A program made the translations under genes and the position numbers. Of a DNA stretch of 64,000 nt, positions 26,441 to 35,065 are shown piece by piece. Positions within the stretch are counted from its first letter, which is position 1. Every line of letters starts with the position of its first letter. The stretch is from the NCBI RefSeq assembly GCF_003957515.1, contig NZ_RQXW01000001.1, positions 1 to 64,000 of the forward strand, given 5' to 3'. Under the pieces are notes generated by a model. It saw nothing but the letters and a program-made list of their open reading frames with translations, was not told where the DNA came from and made no database searches. The stretch is from Amphritea opalescens. Lineage in GTDB: Bacteria; Pseudomonadota; Gammaproteobacteria; Pseudomonadales; Balneatricaceae.

Positions 26441-27393
26441 TGAGCACCATTGATCAGATTGACGTTAAGGTGGTTGCGATTGAACAGGTCGCGCCGATGA
26501 TTAAAGCCTTTACCTTAGAGCCTTTGAAAGGGGAGTTGACGCCTTTCTCGGCGGGTGCCCATGTTGTGGTTGAGATGGATGGAAGCGAGCAGCGTTATCG
26601 CAATGCCTACTCGTTGATGAGCGATCCTAATGATAACCGTCAATATCAGATTGCGGTACGTTTGCAGGAAACATCCCGCGGTGGCTCTATCTATATGCAT
26701 GACCAGGTCGCCTTGGGAGATGAGTTGAAGATATCCCCGCCGGCGAATCTATTTGCCCCAGCATGGCGGGCAAAAAAACATATCCTGTTTGCTGGTGGCG
26801 TTGGCATCACACCATTTTTATCTTATCTACCTCTGTTCAAGCAACGAGAAGTTGAGTTTGAATTGCACTACTTGTTCCGTAGCCATCAGACCGGTGCTTA
26901 TAGCGCGGAGCTGGCAGCGGAGTTCGGCGACCAGTGCTGCTGTTATGACGCCGATCAGGGTAAGCGATGTGATATTGCCGAGGTGATGTCCGGCCAGCCA
27001 CTAGGCACCCATTTCTATATCTGTGGTCCAGAGTCGCTGATTGAGGCCGTGAGGGCAACGGCTGAAGAGATGGGTATTCCTGCTAGTGCGATTCATTGGG
27101 AAGAGTTTGCCGGAGCAAAACCGGGATTGCCGTTTAAGGTTGAGCTGAGCCGCCAAGGGATTGAGTTGGATGTAGCCGCGGATAGCAGCTTACTTGAAGC
27201 CTTAGAAGGGGCTGAGGTCGATATCCCCAATCTGTGTCGTGCGGGTGTTTGTGGTCAATGTGTTTGTAACGTGACAGAAGGTGAGGTTGAGCACCGTGAT
27301 AGCTACCTTAGTGATACTGAAAAGCAGTCGGGTCAGGTAATCATGCCCTGTGTTTCCAGAGCCGCAGGCGGACGACTGGTTTTAGATATTTAG
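26440..27393 (+). CDS. Dimethylamine monooxygenase reductase subunit
   Basis: This 317-residue flavoprotein of the phthalate dioxygenase reductase type passes electrons from NAD(P)H to the heme subunit. The flavin domain has 'RNAYSLMS' near residue 50 and the nucleotide domain 'GGVGITPFLSYL' near 113. The C-terminal plant-type ferredoxin has 'CRAGVCGQCVCN' near 268 and a fourth Cys in 'MPCVSRA' near 304. It overlaps the previous gene by one base and lies 12 bases before the next, so the three are surely co-transcribed. Probably DmmB or DmmC depending on the naming scheme. Confidence 0.9.
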   Translation: MSTIDQIDVKVVAIEQVAPMIKAFTLEPLKGELTPFSAGAHVVVEMDGSEQRYRNAYSLMSDPNDNRQYQIAVRLQETSRGGSIYMHDQVALGDELKISPPANLFAPAWRAKKHILFAGGVGITPFLSYLPLFKQREVEFELHYLFRSHQTGAYSAELAAEFGDQCCCYDADQGKRCDIAEVMSGQPLGTHFYICGPESLIEAVRATAEEMGIPASAIHWEEFAGAKPGLPFKVELSRQGIELDVAADSSLLEALEGAEVDIPNLCRAGVCGQCVCNVTEGEVEHRDSYLSDTEKQSGQVIMPCVSRAAGGRLVLDI

Positions 27394-27405
27394 GAGAACA
27401 GAATA

Positions 27406-28425
27406 ATGCGTGTAGCACCGAAAGAGATTCAGAGTTTTCGTGACGATTTTACCTATACAAACAGCGCCGCGGCGATTGAACGTTTTCCGTTTCCGTTCCC
27501 TGAAGATGAGTATCGTTACTCGGTCAATATTGAAGCTCATCAGCCTAAAGGTGGGGAAGGTTCGGCGTTTGAGCATTATATCGATATTGATGAGCATTAT
27601 TTATCCGAAATGGCCGAGCGCGAGCTGGTTTTGAAAGATATGCCCAATCGCTGCTTGGTGATGGAACATATGGATCTAGCCTGTTGGGAGATGCTGGAAC
27701 GCTACATGGTGTCGTTAGCCGAAGACTACCCTGAGCATTTCACACTGACCCGTGATGGTGACAGTTGGCGCTGGGAGAATAAGCTGCTTCATATTGATGA
27801 TCACTTTACGTTCGGTGATAGCGCTACGTTACCCCGTCCACCATTGGATTATATTGGTCGTCAGGTGCAGGGTGATTTTGCCTTGATGGATCAGCGTGAA
27901 GGCAACCTATTTATGGATGCCGGGATGGTCACTTGCCCAGCGGACTGGTCTCTTGCATTTGATGCGGGCATGAGCTTTGACGAGTGGCATGGGCCGGTAC
28001 CCATGGTGCACAATGAAGGCATTATTGATCGGGCGCGAAAATATCTTATGGCGCTTCCTGTGGGTCAGCCGGTGCGGCGACTAAACTGGACGCTAACAGT
28101 GAATGCGCGCATGGATACCTCGTCCGAGACATATAATGAGTGGGGTCATGAGCGTGCATCTATCACGCCCGAGAACGTGGGTGAAAAAATCTATCTGCGG
28201 GTCGAAGTGCAGGTGCTGGATAGAATGCCGCGCAGTAATGCGGTAACGATCAGTATTCGTACCTATTTGCTTAGCTTAGAAGATTTAGTCACCAATAAAG
28301 CATGGGCTGTGCGTATGCATAGAACGATGAAAACCCTACCTGAAGCATTGATTCATTATAAAGGCTTAACCCGCTTTCATGGCATGGTCGTGGATTATTT
28401 AGCGCAGTTCGATCCAGCTAATTAA
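27406..28425 (+). CDS. Heme-dependent oxidative N-demethylase (DUF3445) subunit
   Basis: This 339-residue protein of the DUF3445 family is the heme-binding oxygenase component that removes a methyl group from dimethylamine using oxygen. Family-like stretches include 'RLNWTLTVNARMDTS' near residue 226, 'LRVEVQVLDRMPRS' near 264 and 'HGPVPMVHNEG' near 197. AGGAG precedes the ATG. It closes the dmm operon. In this window it links TMAO demethylation by Tdm, which yields dimethylamine, to the methylamine pathway that starts with GmaS. Confidence 0.9.
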   Translation: MRVAPKEIQSFRDDFTYTNSAAAIERFPFPFPEDEYRYSVNIEAHQPKGGEGSAFEHYIDIDEHYLSEMAERELVLKDMPNRCLVMEHMDLACWEMLERYMVSLAEDYPEHFTLTRDGDSWRWENKLLHIDDHFTFGDSATLPRPPLDYIGRQVQGDFALMDQREGNLFMDAGMVTCPADWSLAFDAGMSFDEWHGPVPMVHNEGIIDRARKYLMALPVGQPVRRLNWTLTVNARMDTSSETYNEWGHERASITPENVGEKIYLRVEVQVLDRMPRSNAVTISIRTYLLSLEDLVTNKAWAVRMHRTMKTLPEALIHYKGLTRFHGMVVDYLAQFDPAN

Positions 28426-28602
28426 ATGCTCGCAGGATCCACACGAACAGGGCTTCGCTTGAGTGGGCTGTTGATTAACCGTGATGCGGCTCATAGGCCC
28501 GGTGAGTGGTGGGCATGTTTGTAATCAGAAGTTCAAGTCGTCGTACTGACAGAACAGTCTTGAGTGATGTTTGTTGTCGGTGATAAACATGAGGAGAAAG
28601 CC

Positions 28603-28917
28603 ATGGGCTGGGTTTATATATGCATAGCGGGAATCTTGGAGTGCCTCTGGGCGGTTGGCTTGAAATACAGTGATGGCTTTACTCGGTTATGGCCGACGGT
28701 CATCAGTATTATTTTGATTGTCGTAAGCTTGGGGTTGCTGTCACTGGCGATGCGGACGATTCCGGTGGGTACCGCCTATGCGGTCTGGACCGGCATTGGG
28801 GCGTCGATACTGGCGACCTACGGTATTTTGTTTATGGATGAATCGGGCAGTCTGCTACGAATTTTGTGTATAGCAATGATTGTTGCAGGGGTTGGCGGTT
28901 TAAAGGTTTTTGCCTGA
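28603..28917 (+). CDS. gdx: SMR-family guanidinium exporter, Gdx/SugE type
   Basis: This 104-residue, four-helix membrane protein starts at the ATG at 28603, preceded by GAGGAG (an in-frame ATG lies at 28567). The signatures 'WAVGLKYSDGFTRLWP' near residue 15 and 'PVGTAYAVWTGIGA' near 55 mark the Gdx rather than the EmrE branch; membrane Glu sits at about residue 13. Gdx exchanges guanidinium for protons. No guanidine riboswitch was found upstream. Adjacent to amine genes, it might instead handle small methylated amines, which is speculation. Confidence 0.88.
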   Translation: MGWVYICIAGILECLWAVGLKYSDGFTRLWPTVISIILIVVSLGLLSLAMRTIPVGTAYAVWTGIGASILATYGILFMDESGSLLRILCIAMIVAGVGGLKVFA

Positions 28918-29610
28918 ATGCCGCAGATGATACGGGTCTTGATACTGCAACATGCCGAGGGTGAATGGATCGGTTCGATGCACGATTGGTTCACTGATTC
29001 ATCCCGTTGTAACGGATTTATACTCACCACGGTGCGTCTCGATCAGGGGGAAGCGCTACTGGATGTTAACGCATTCGATTGGCTACTAGTGATGGGCGGG
29101 CCGATGAGTGTTAATGACGAGGCTCACTATCCTTGGCTGATAGATGAGAAAAAGCTCATTCGTCAGGCGGTTGAACAGGATAAAACCATTCTCGGGATCT
29201 GCCTCGGTGGTCAATTGATTGCCGCGGCCTTAGGCGCGCAGGTCTATCAGAATAGTACTGTCGAAATTGGCTGGTTTCCGGTCAGCAGTACGGACGCCAA
29301 GGTAACATGGTTGCCCCGTACATTTAGCCCCTTAAGTTGGCACGGTGATTGTTTTAAACTGCCCGCCGGTGCGAGGGCTTTTGCCAGTAGTGCTGTGACA
29401 CCCTGTCAGGGGTTCAGTGTTGGGCAACGTATTTGGGCTTTGCAGTTTCACTTAGAAGCAACTTTCGGCACGGTGGATGCTTTTTTAGCCTGTGAAACAT
29501 CAGGTTTGCCTGAAGGGGAGTATGTGCAGAGCAAAACACAGCTGAACAGTGATAAGCATTTACCCCAGAGCCGCCAGGCGATGCATGGGTTGTTAGCCTC
29601 GTTATGTTAG
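28918..29610 (+). CDS. Class I glutamine amidotransferase
   Basis: This 230-residue protein starts immediately after the stop codon of the Gdx gene. It has the nucleophile elbow 'GICLGGQLIAAALG' (Cys near residue 95) and the His-x-Glu pair in 'ALQFHLEATFG' near 180, so the amidotransferase triad is complete. It resembles the GMP-synthase-like stand-alone amidotransferases. The acceptor substrate is unknown. Given the neighbours, hydrolysis of a gamma-glutamyl amine is conceivable but unproven. Confidence 0.85.
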   Translation: MPQMIRVLILQHAEGEWIGSMHDWFTDSSRCNGFILTTVRLDQGEALLDVNAFDWLLVMGGPMSVNDEAHYPWLIDEKKLIRQAVEQDKTILGICLGGQLIAAALGAQVYQNSTVEIGWFPVSSTDAKVTWLPRTFSPLSWHGDCFKLPAGARAFASSAVTPCQGFSVGQRIWALQFHLEATFGTVDAFLACETSGLPEGEYVQSKTQLNSDKHLPQSRQAMHGLLASLC

Positions 29611-29665
29611 GTTGATTGAGTCATCGCCGTTACTGCTTTAAATAGTCTAATTAAATGAGAACCGT

Positions 29666-30124
29666 ATGAGTATTGCCATAGCAACCGAAGCCGATATTCC
29701 GGCACTGTGTCATTTGCTCGGTTATCTATTCGCCCAAGAAGCGGAGTTTGAGGCGGATATTGAGGCCCAGCAACAGGGGCTGAAAATGATTATTAGGTCA
29801 CCACAGGTTGGCACTATCTTGCTGAGTCGGCAGCAGGGCCGCATTGTGGGTATGGTGAGTTTACTGTACAGCGTCTCTACGGCGCTGGGTGGTCGCGTTT
29901 GTATGCTTGAAGATATGGTGGTTGCGCCAGAGTATCGACGCTTAGAGGATGGCTCTCATATTGGTACTGAGTTATTAGAGCAGGCGGTGGTTTATGCGCG
30001 ACAACAGGGCGTTCTGCGCATTACGCTTTTGACGGATGATGACAATATCGCTGCTCAGCGGTTTTATCAGCGGCAAGGGTTTCATTTTTCTACGATGCAG
30101 GCCATGCGCAAATCGCTTGTATGA
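29666..30124 (+). CDS. GNAT-family N-acetyltransferase
   Basis: This 152-residue GCN5-related acetyltransferase has 'LEDMVVAPEYRRLEDGSHIG' (the strand 4 and acetyl-CoA loop) near residue 83, 'LLTDDDNIAAQRFYQRQGF' near 122 and the usual FYQ-x2-GF end. The acetyl-CoA loop is slightly unusual: 'RRLEDGSHIG' replaces the normal R-G-x-G-x-G/A. Substrate unknown. It follows the amidotransferase by 55 bases and may share its transcript. Confidence 0.85.
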   Translation: MSIAIATEADIPALCHLLGYLFAQEAEFEADIEAQQQGLKMIIRSPQVGTILLSRQQGRIVGMVSLLYSVSTALGGRVCMLEDMVVAPEYRRLEDGSHIGTELLEQAVVYARQQGVLRITLLTDDDNIAAQRFYQRQGFHFSTMQAMRKSLV

Positions 30125-30377
30125 AGATAAGGTAACGCACAGCCCTGATCTGCCAACCGTTTTTACACTTGATTCATTTCTTCAGTCTCTTTTCTTATGC
30201 TATGGCATTGATGTTTTACATTATCTCAGTCTGCACGCTTTTTGTGTGATGCTTAAATGTACAGCAGGACAACCGAGTTTTAATCGATTGCCCTGTTAGT
30301 TCTAATGTTGCGCCCAGATGTTGTGTTGGCGTCAATACCGGCTGACTTTAGTTGGCAAACCTCGCTACATTAGCGCA

Positions 30378-30914
30378 TCAATCTATATCCACGACCACAT
30401 AAACTTGCTTACCGTTACGCTCGCTCGGTAGAAAATAGTTACCCGCATGACGGAAATATTGCACGCCGTTAATCGATATGGCGTTACTGCCATTGGGTAG
30501 TGTTGTCAGCACCGAGCCAGCAGCGTAGTGAGATACCTGTTCTGTCTCGGGCTCTGCAATCGAAGGCTCAATTACATAGATCTTTCTTTCAGGCACCCAG
30601 CGGTAGTAAGCACCATGATAGCGGAAGTAGTCACGACCATGACGCGTTACAACCACGGCATCTGCCGGTAGACGTTTATAGTATGACCCTTTGGGGGGTT
30701 CTACCACGACATACCCATTATTGGCTTTGCGATAAAATAGAGAGTCCAATACCCAGTAAGTGGCGCCCGCAATCACCGTCGTTACGGCGGCACCTGGCAG
30801 GTGATCAACATGATGGCCGTGGGGTTGGGGTGACGGCCTAGGGCCTGCCGATAGCGGCGTTACGGTTGCGAATGTGAGGCTGGTAATGAGTAGTGAAATA
30901 GTTAATTTGTTCAT
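30378..30914 (-). CDS. DUF6515 family exported protein
   Basis: This 178-residue protein has an N-terminal signal peptide ('TISLLITSLTFATVTPLSAG'). It then has the repeated Tyr-rich motifs 'GSYYKRLPADAVVV', 'DYFRYHGAYYRW' and 'VQYFRHAGNYFLP', typical of DUF6515 proteins. It is probably periplasmic. Function unknown. It overlaps the 84-residue gene upstream by 4 bases. A three-unit repeat upstream of that gene may be an operator for the divergent OmpR-type regulator. Confidence 0.8.
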   Translation of the reverse strand: MNKLTISLLITSLTFATVTPLSAGPRPSPQPHGHHVDHLPGAAVTTVIAGATYWVLDSLFYRKANNGYVVVEPPKGSYYKRLPADAVVVTRHGRDYFRYHGAYYRWVPERKIYVIEPSIAEPETEQVSHYAAGSVLTTLPNGSNAISINGVQYFRHAGNYFLPSERNGKQVYVVVDID

Positions 30915-31165
30915 GGGTTGACCTCTGTTGACTGAGCGCGAGTGAGGGCGAGCGATAAGGTTTTACCGATCGCAGGGCTATGAGGTGTTGTGTTTTGTAA
31001 ACGGTTTAAATCCCAGCATGGGCTGATAACAAAGTGGCGCGTGGGAGTGATAGGCTCAGCGATGCTAAAGGCATAATGCGTAGGCACCATTTGCGGCGTA
31101 GCGGATAGGCTAGTAGACATGACGCGTGCGCCGCTAACGCTGCTGGAATGTAAAGGAAATTGCAT
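30911..31165 (-). CDS. Small hypothetical protein, coupled to DUF6515 gene
   Basis: This 84-residue reading frame has CGGAGA before its ATG and an ATGA overlap with the DUF6515 gene. I cannot relate the protein to any family. It has no clear signal peptide or membrane segment and is rich in Ser, Thr and Pro. The overlap and ribosome site argue that it is translated; the atypical composition argues caution. Confidence 0.4.
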   Translation of the reverse strand: MQFPLHSSSVSGARVMSTSLSATPQMVPTHYAFSIAEPITPTRHFVISPCWDLNRLQNTTPHSPAIGKTLSLALTRAQSTEVNP

Positions 31166-31210
31166 GGCTGTTCTCCGTTTGGATATGAATCCATTTTGAC
31201 AGCAACGGAC

Positions 31211-31240
31211 GTTAAGTTGAGTTAAGCGGATGTAAAGCTG
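31211..31240. promoter_or_regulatory. Three 10-base direct repeats, possible response regulator box
   Basis: Units gttaagttga, gttaagcgga and tgtaaagctg follow one another exactly. On the minus strand they read CTTAAC spaced by 10 bases, similar to the direct-repeat sites bound by OmpR/PhoB-family dimers. They lie between the divergent DUF6515 operon and the OmpR-type regulator gene, 46 bases upstream of the 84-residue gene. Confidence 0.5.
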
Positions 31241-31466
31241 AGTAAATAAATGATTGGGCCTCTGTAAGGGAAGGATCGCTGTAAAAAAGGCACTCGAATT
31301 TTTTAAGTATTTCTAGTCTATCCAAGTCTTAGCATGTGGTAGTGGAGAAAAAGGGGAGGGTTACCATCGCTTTATCAGTCTTTTAAAATGACAAGTTTGT
31401 CATATTGATTGCGGTGATGTTGGCTCAACTGAGATACTGACCGGCATGATCTAAGGAAGCGTCTCA

Positions 31467-32150
31467 ATGAAACTATTGCTGGTTGAAGATGAACAAAAAA
31501 TTGCCGATTTTATCTGTGAAGGTTTACGGGCAAAAAACTTCAGTGTTAGCCATTATGCCGATGGTAATAAAGGATATGAAGCGGCGAGTTGTGAGGTTTT
31601 CGACGTTATCATTCTCGATATTATGCTGCCGGGTCGGGATGGTCTGGATATTCTTCGTTCGCTTCGGCATGACGGGGTTGATACGCCGGTTATTCTGCTG
31701 ACGGCCCGAAACGAGTTGGGCGATCGGGTGCAGGGCTTAGAGATGGGGGCCGATGATTATCTAGCCAAGCCTTTCTATGTGGAAGAGTTGAATGCGCGGA
31801 TTCAAGCGTTACTGAGACGTCATAGTGGCAGGGTGCAACATCTTCTCGAGGTAGGGGAACTGCAATTGGATTGCATTAACCGCAGCCTCCATTGTCAAGG
31901 GCAAGCAGTCGAGCTGACTAGCCGTGAGTTCAGCCTACTTGAGTATTTGATGCGTTCGCCGAATCAAGTTTTAACCCGGGGGCAATTGTTGGAGCATGTT
32001 TGGGGCTATGACTTTGATCCTTGCACCAATGTTGTCGATGTCTGTATTAAGCGGATTCGTCGTAAGATTACCTCACTGGAAGGGGTCGGCAAGATGGTGG
32101 GTGCGATTGAGTCGGTACGTGGTACGGGTTATCGATTTAAAGCATGTTGA
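31467..32150 (+). CDS. OmpR-family response regulator
   Basis: This 227-residue protein has a receiver domain with acidic pocket 'VEDE', phospho-acceptor Asp51 in 'LDIMLPG' and Lys in 'AKPF' near 101. Its C-terminal winged HTH has 'VELTSREFSLLEYLM', 'VLTRGQLLEHVWGY' and 'VRGTGYRF'. It resembles CusR/IrlR-like regulators. AAGGAAG precedes the ATG. The kinase gene follows with a short gap, then the MacAB export operon, so export of a toxic compound or peptide in response to envelope stress is likely (inference). Confidence 0.92.
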   Translation: MKLLLVEDEQKIADFICEGLRAKNFSVSHYADGNKGYEAASCEVFDVIILDIMLPGRDGLDILRSLRHDGVDTPVILLTARNELGDRVQGLEMGADDYLAKPFYVEELNARIQALLRRHSGRVQHLLEVGELQLDCINRSLHCQGQAVELTSREFSLLEYLMRSPNQVLTRGQLLEHVWGYDFDPCTNVVDVCIKRIRRKITSLEGVGKMVGAIESVRGTGYRFKAC

Positions 32151-32158
32151 GGGGCGGC

Positions 32159-33586
32159 ATGTATTTTCGAACACGGATTATTAGTATCTCTTTGCTAACG
32201 GTAAGTGTGGTGCTGGCAATTGTGATCACCCTGAGTTGGTCGCGCATTATGCAAGTAGAGCTGAATCGTCTTGATGCACGTTTGTGCATGGAAGCAAGGC
32301 GTCTCATTCCACGGGTTGATGCTAATGGCAGCCCGCGTTATCGGCCTATTGCTAATGGCAGCAGGCCTTCCGACGGTCAGGTTGTGGATGAGTTAGTTAA
32401 CAAACTAAGAGTTAGTTCACCGAACGAGATAATGATATATCTCGAAGCGGCAGAGACTGGTGTTTTGAGAGCCCCGGAGGGGGTTGATATTGAAGCGATC
32501 ATTAATACAGTCAGCTGGCCCAGCGCCGCACCGTTAACCTTAGCCGATAAAAGCCAACCCAAAGCCTTTTGCCAGGTTGGTTCTTTTGAACATGAACAAA
32601 AGCAATGGCGTAGTGCATTACTAAATGTTCGAGACCAACGGAGTTTTATCGGGGTTGATGTAGCAGCAACCACCCGTGAATTAAAAAGCACCCTGAATGA
32701 AACGCTTATTGTGATTATTCCGTTCTCTTTTTTGCTCAGTCTGATGGGCTCTTGGGTGATTACAAGTCATACGGTTCGGCCGATCAATCGGTTGCATCGT
32801 TCCATGGGGATGGTAACCGAAAAAGAGCTTAGCCATCGCTTGCCTGAGCATAAAGAAGATAAAGAGTTTCAGCGCTTAATTGATGCTTACAATACGATGT
32901 TAGATCGACTTGAGGATAGTTTTCAGCAAGTCTCTCGTTTTACCGCCGATGCCGCCCATGAGTTAAAAACACCACTGACTGTTTTAAGAGGTAAGCTGGA
33001 ACAAGCGGTGCTGGCTGAAAACCCATCGCTATTAGATCTCAACGCTATTCTTGATGAAGTCGGTCACCTGTCGGCGATCACGCGTAAATTACTGTTGCTG
33101 TCACAGGCCGATTCTGGCTCTATGGCGCTGCATCTAGAGGCGATCAATATGACCGACCTATTGGATGAACTGACCAGTGATATGGGGCTGTTGTCCGAGG
33201 AACTGGTGCAGGATTGTTCGATTGATCGCGACTTAATAACCCCAGGGGATCGTGTCTTGCTGACGCAGTTGTTGAACAATTTACTCGTTAATGTGATGCG
33301 CTATAGCTTGCCAGAGAAGGGCGTCACAATTCACGCGTGTGAAAAAGCAGCAATCATCGAGGTGGTGATCAGCAACGTTTGTTTGCCGTTGTCCGAACTG
33401 GTTAGAAGTCAGTTATTCGAGCGCTTTTACCGAGGAGAATCAGCACAAACCCAAGGCGTTTCCGGTAGTGGTCTTGGCTTGAGTTTGGCGCGTGAAATCG
33501 CCCGTGCTCATGGGGGTGATCTGATGCTGGAGCCCAGTGCAGAAGATAGGGTGGTGATGAAATTAGTCTTGCCGAGCGCTAAATGA
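32159..33586 (+). CDS. Sensor histidine kinase
   Basis: The protein has 475 residues from the ATG at 32159 (GAGGGG upstream); an ATG at 32144 would overlap the regulator gene. Two membrane helices (about 7-30 and 180-205) flank a periplasmic sensor domain. HAMP is followed by the H-box 'DAAHELKTPLTVL' near 262, an N-box region near 375 in which 'NNLLVNVMRYS' replaces the usual N-LL-NA-RY, and 'GSGLGLSLA' near 445. It is the cognate kinase of the preceding regulator. The stimulus is not readable. Confidence 0.9.
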   Translation: MYFRTRIISISLLTVSVVLAIVITLSWSRIMQVELNRLDARLCMEARRLIPRVDANGSPRYRPIANGSRPSDGQVVDELVNKLRVSSPNEIMIYLEAAETGVLRAPEGVDIEAIINTVSWPSAAPLTLADKSQPKAFCQVGSFEHEQKQWRSALLNVRDQRSFIGVDVAATTRELKSTLNETLIVIIPFSFLLSLMGSWVITSHTVRPINRLHRSMGMVTEKELSHRLPEHKEDKEFQRLIDAYNTMLDRLEDSFQQVSRFTADAAHELKTPLTVLRGKLEQAVLAENPSLLDLNAILDEVGHLSAITRKLLLLSQADSGSMALHLEAINMTDLLDELTSDMGLLSEELVQDCSIDRDLITPGDRVLLTQLLNNLLVNVMRYSLPEKGVTIHACEKAAIIEVVISNVCLPLSELVRSQLFERFYRGESAQTQGVSGSGLGLSLAREIARAHGGDLMLEPSAEDRVVMKLVLPSAK

Positions 33587-33835
33587 CAGCATTGTCATCC
33601 AGCCTGTCCGCTTAATCGTTAGACTTAAGTTAATTGATGAAATCATTATCGTAATGACTAAAGAAGATGCGCGGCTTGGTACTGGATTCGGCTTCTTTAA
33701 GTGTATATTTTGAACGCCATAGTCAAATCCAACCACCATCCCGCTTAGTATCGTAGCGCTTAGCAACAGTGCCTATGGGATACTCTTTTTGGTGCCCGTT
33801 GCCGATAAACCGTCGTAAGACTTTAAGAGATTGAC

Positions 33836-35059
33836 ATGAAAAAGAAGATGAAAAAAACATTGATCGTGCTCCTTCTGATCGTGGCTGTTGCCATCGGGGT
33901 GGGTTATAAATACACCTTGGATCAGCAGGTTAAGCCTGCCGTCATTACCGATACTGTCAGGCGAGACAGTATTGAAAACGTGGTATTGACGAACGGCGTT
34001 TTGTATCCCTCGAAACTGGTCAGTGTGGGCGCGCAGGTGTCGGGTTTAATCGAAAAAATCGATGTTCAGGTGGGCGATGTTTTAAAAAAGGGTGAGCTGA
34101 TTGCACAGATCGATAATCTAACCCAGCAAAACGCTCTGAAAGAAGCGCAAGCATCGCTCCAGAGTATTAATGCTCAATACAAAGCTAAGCAGGCGCAGAT
34201 AAAAGCGGCACAAGCCGAATTTAAACGTAAGCAAAATTTGTTGGCAGATGGAGCCACTTCGCAAGCGGAATATGATGCGGCGGAATCTGCTCTGGCTGTC
34301 TATCGGGCAGAGTTGGATCAACTGAGTGCCGAGAAACAGAAGTCGATTATCAGTGTGGATAACGCCGAGCTCGATTTAGGTTACACCACCATTACATCAC
34401 CCATTGATGGCACGGTGGTTTATGTCTCGGTTGAAGAGGGGCAGACGGTGAATAACAGTCAGTCTACGCCCAGTATTATCGAGCTGGCGCAACTGGATGT
34501 GATGACTATCAAGGCACAGGTGTCGGAAGCTGACATTATCAATGTGACTGCCGGACAGGAGGTTTATTTCACCATCTTTGGGGCGGCGGATAAAAAATAT
34601 CCTGGTGTTTTACGCGCGATAGAACCCGGCCCTACCTTACTCACGGGTGATGATAGCGATTTGACGATTGGCGATGATGAGGCGATTTATTACAACGCCC
34701 TGTTTGATGTGGAAAATCCCGACAAGCTGTTGCGTTTCGGTATGACCGCGCAGGTCTCGATTATTTTAGAACGGGCAGAGGACGCATTACTGGTGCCCTC
34801 GCAGGTGTTAGTTTCAAAGCGGGGCTCCAAGACCGACTATCGTGTGTTGGTCAAAAACAAAGATGAGGTGGAATACCGCGATGTGACGGTAGGCATCAAT
34901 AATAAAATCTATGCACAAATATTATCGGGCCTTGACGAAACAGACGAGATTGTTATTAGTCAGTCATCTGGCGAGAGCAGTTCAAGGCCAAGCCGAGCCA
35001 GTGGTGGCCTTACCAGTGGGTTGATGGGGCAAACCCGTACCGGCTCAGGCAGAAGGTAA
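33836..35059 (+). CDS. macA: MacA-like periplasmic adaptor
   Basis: This 407-residue membrane fusion protein has an N-terminal membrane anchor ('TLIVLLLIVAVAIGVGY'). A lipoyl half 'VGAQVSGLIEKIDVQVGDVL' near residue 62 leads into a helical hairpin (about 95-170) that returns in 'LGYTTITSPIDGTVVYVSV' near 180. Barrel domains follow, then a Ser/Arg-rich end. It would connect the MacB pump to the outer-membrane channel. It lies 6 bases before macB. The promoter probably lies in the 250 bases after the kinase gene. Confidence 0.92.
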   Translation: MKKKMKKTLIVLLLIVAVAIGVGYKYTLDQQVKPAVITDTVRRDSIENVVLTNGVLYPSKLVSVGAQVSGLIEKIDVQVGDVLKKGELIAQIDNLTQQNALKEAQASLQSINAQYKAKQAQIKAAQAEFKRKQNLLADGATSQAEYDAAESALAVYRAELDQLSAEKQKSIISVDNAELDLGYTTITSPIDGTVVYVSVEEGQTVNNSQSTPSIIELAQLDVMTIKAQVSEADIINVTAGQEVYFTIFGAADKKYPGVLRAIEPGPTLLTGDDSDLTIGDDEAIYYNALFDVENPDKLLRFGMTAQVSIILERAEDALLVPSQVLVSKRGSKTDYRVLVKNKDEVEYRDVTVGINNKIYAQILSGLDETDEIVISQSSGESSSRPSRASGGLTSGLMGQTRTGSGRR

Positions 35060-35065
35060 TCAGCC

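Noticed and set aside
28426-28602. Guanidine riboswitch upstream of the gdx gene
   Set aside because: The 177 bases contain no pair of ACGR-loop hairpins and no recognisable guanidine-I core; single ACGA words are expected by chance.
30125-30377. Possible small gene after the GNAT gene
   Set aside because: The 87-codon frame there overlaps the GNAT end out of frame, lacks a ribosome site and has no recognisable composition.
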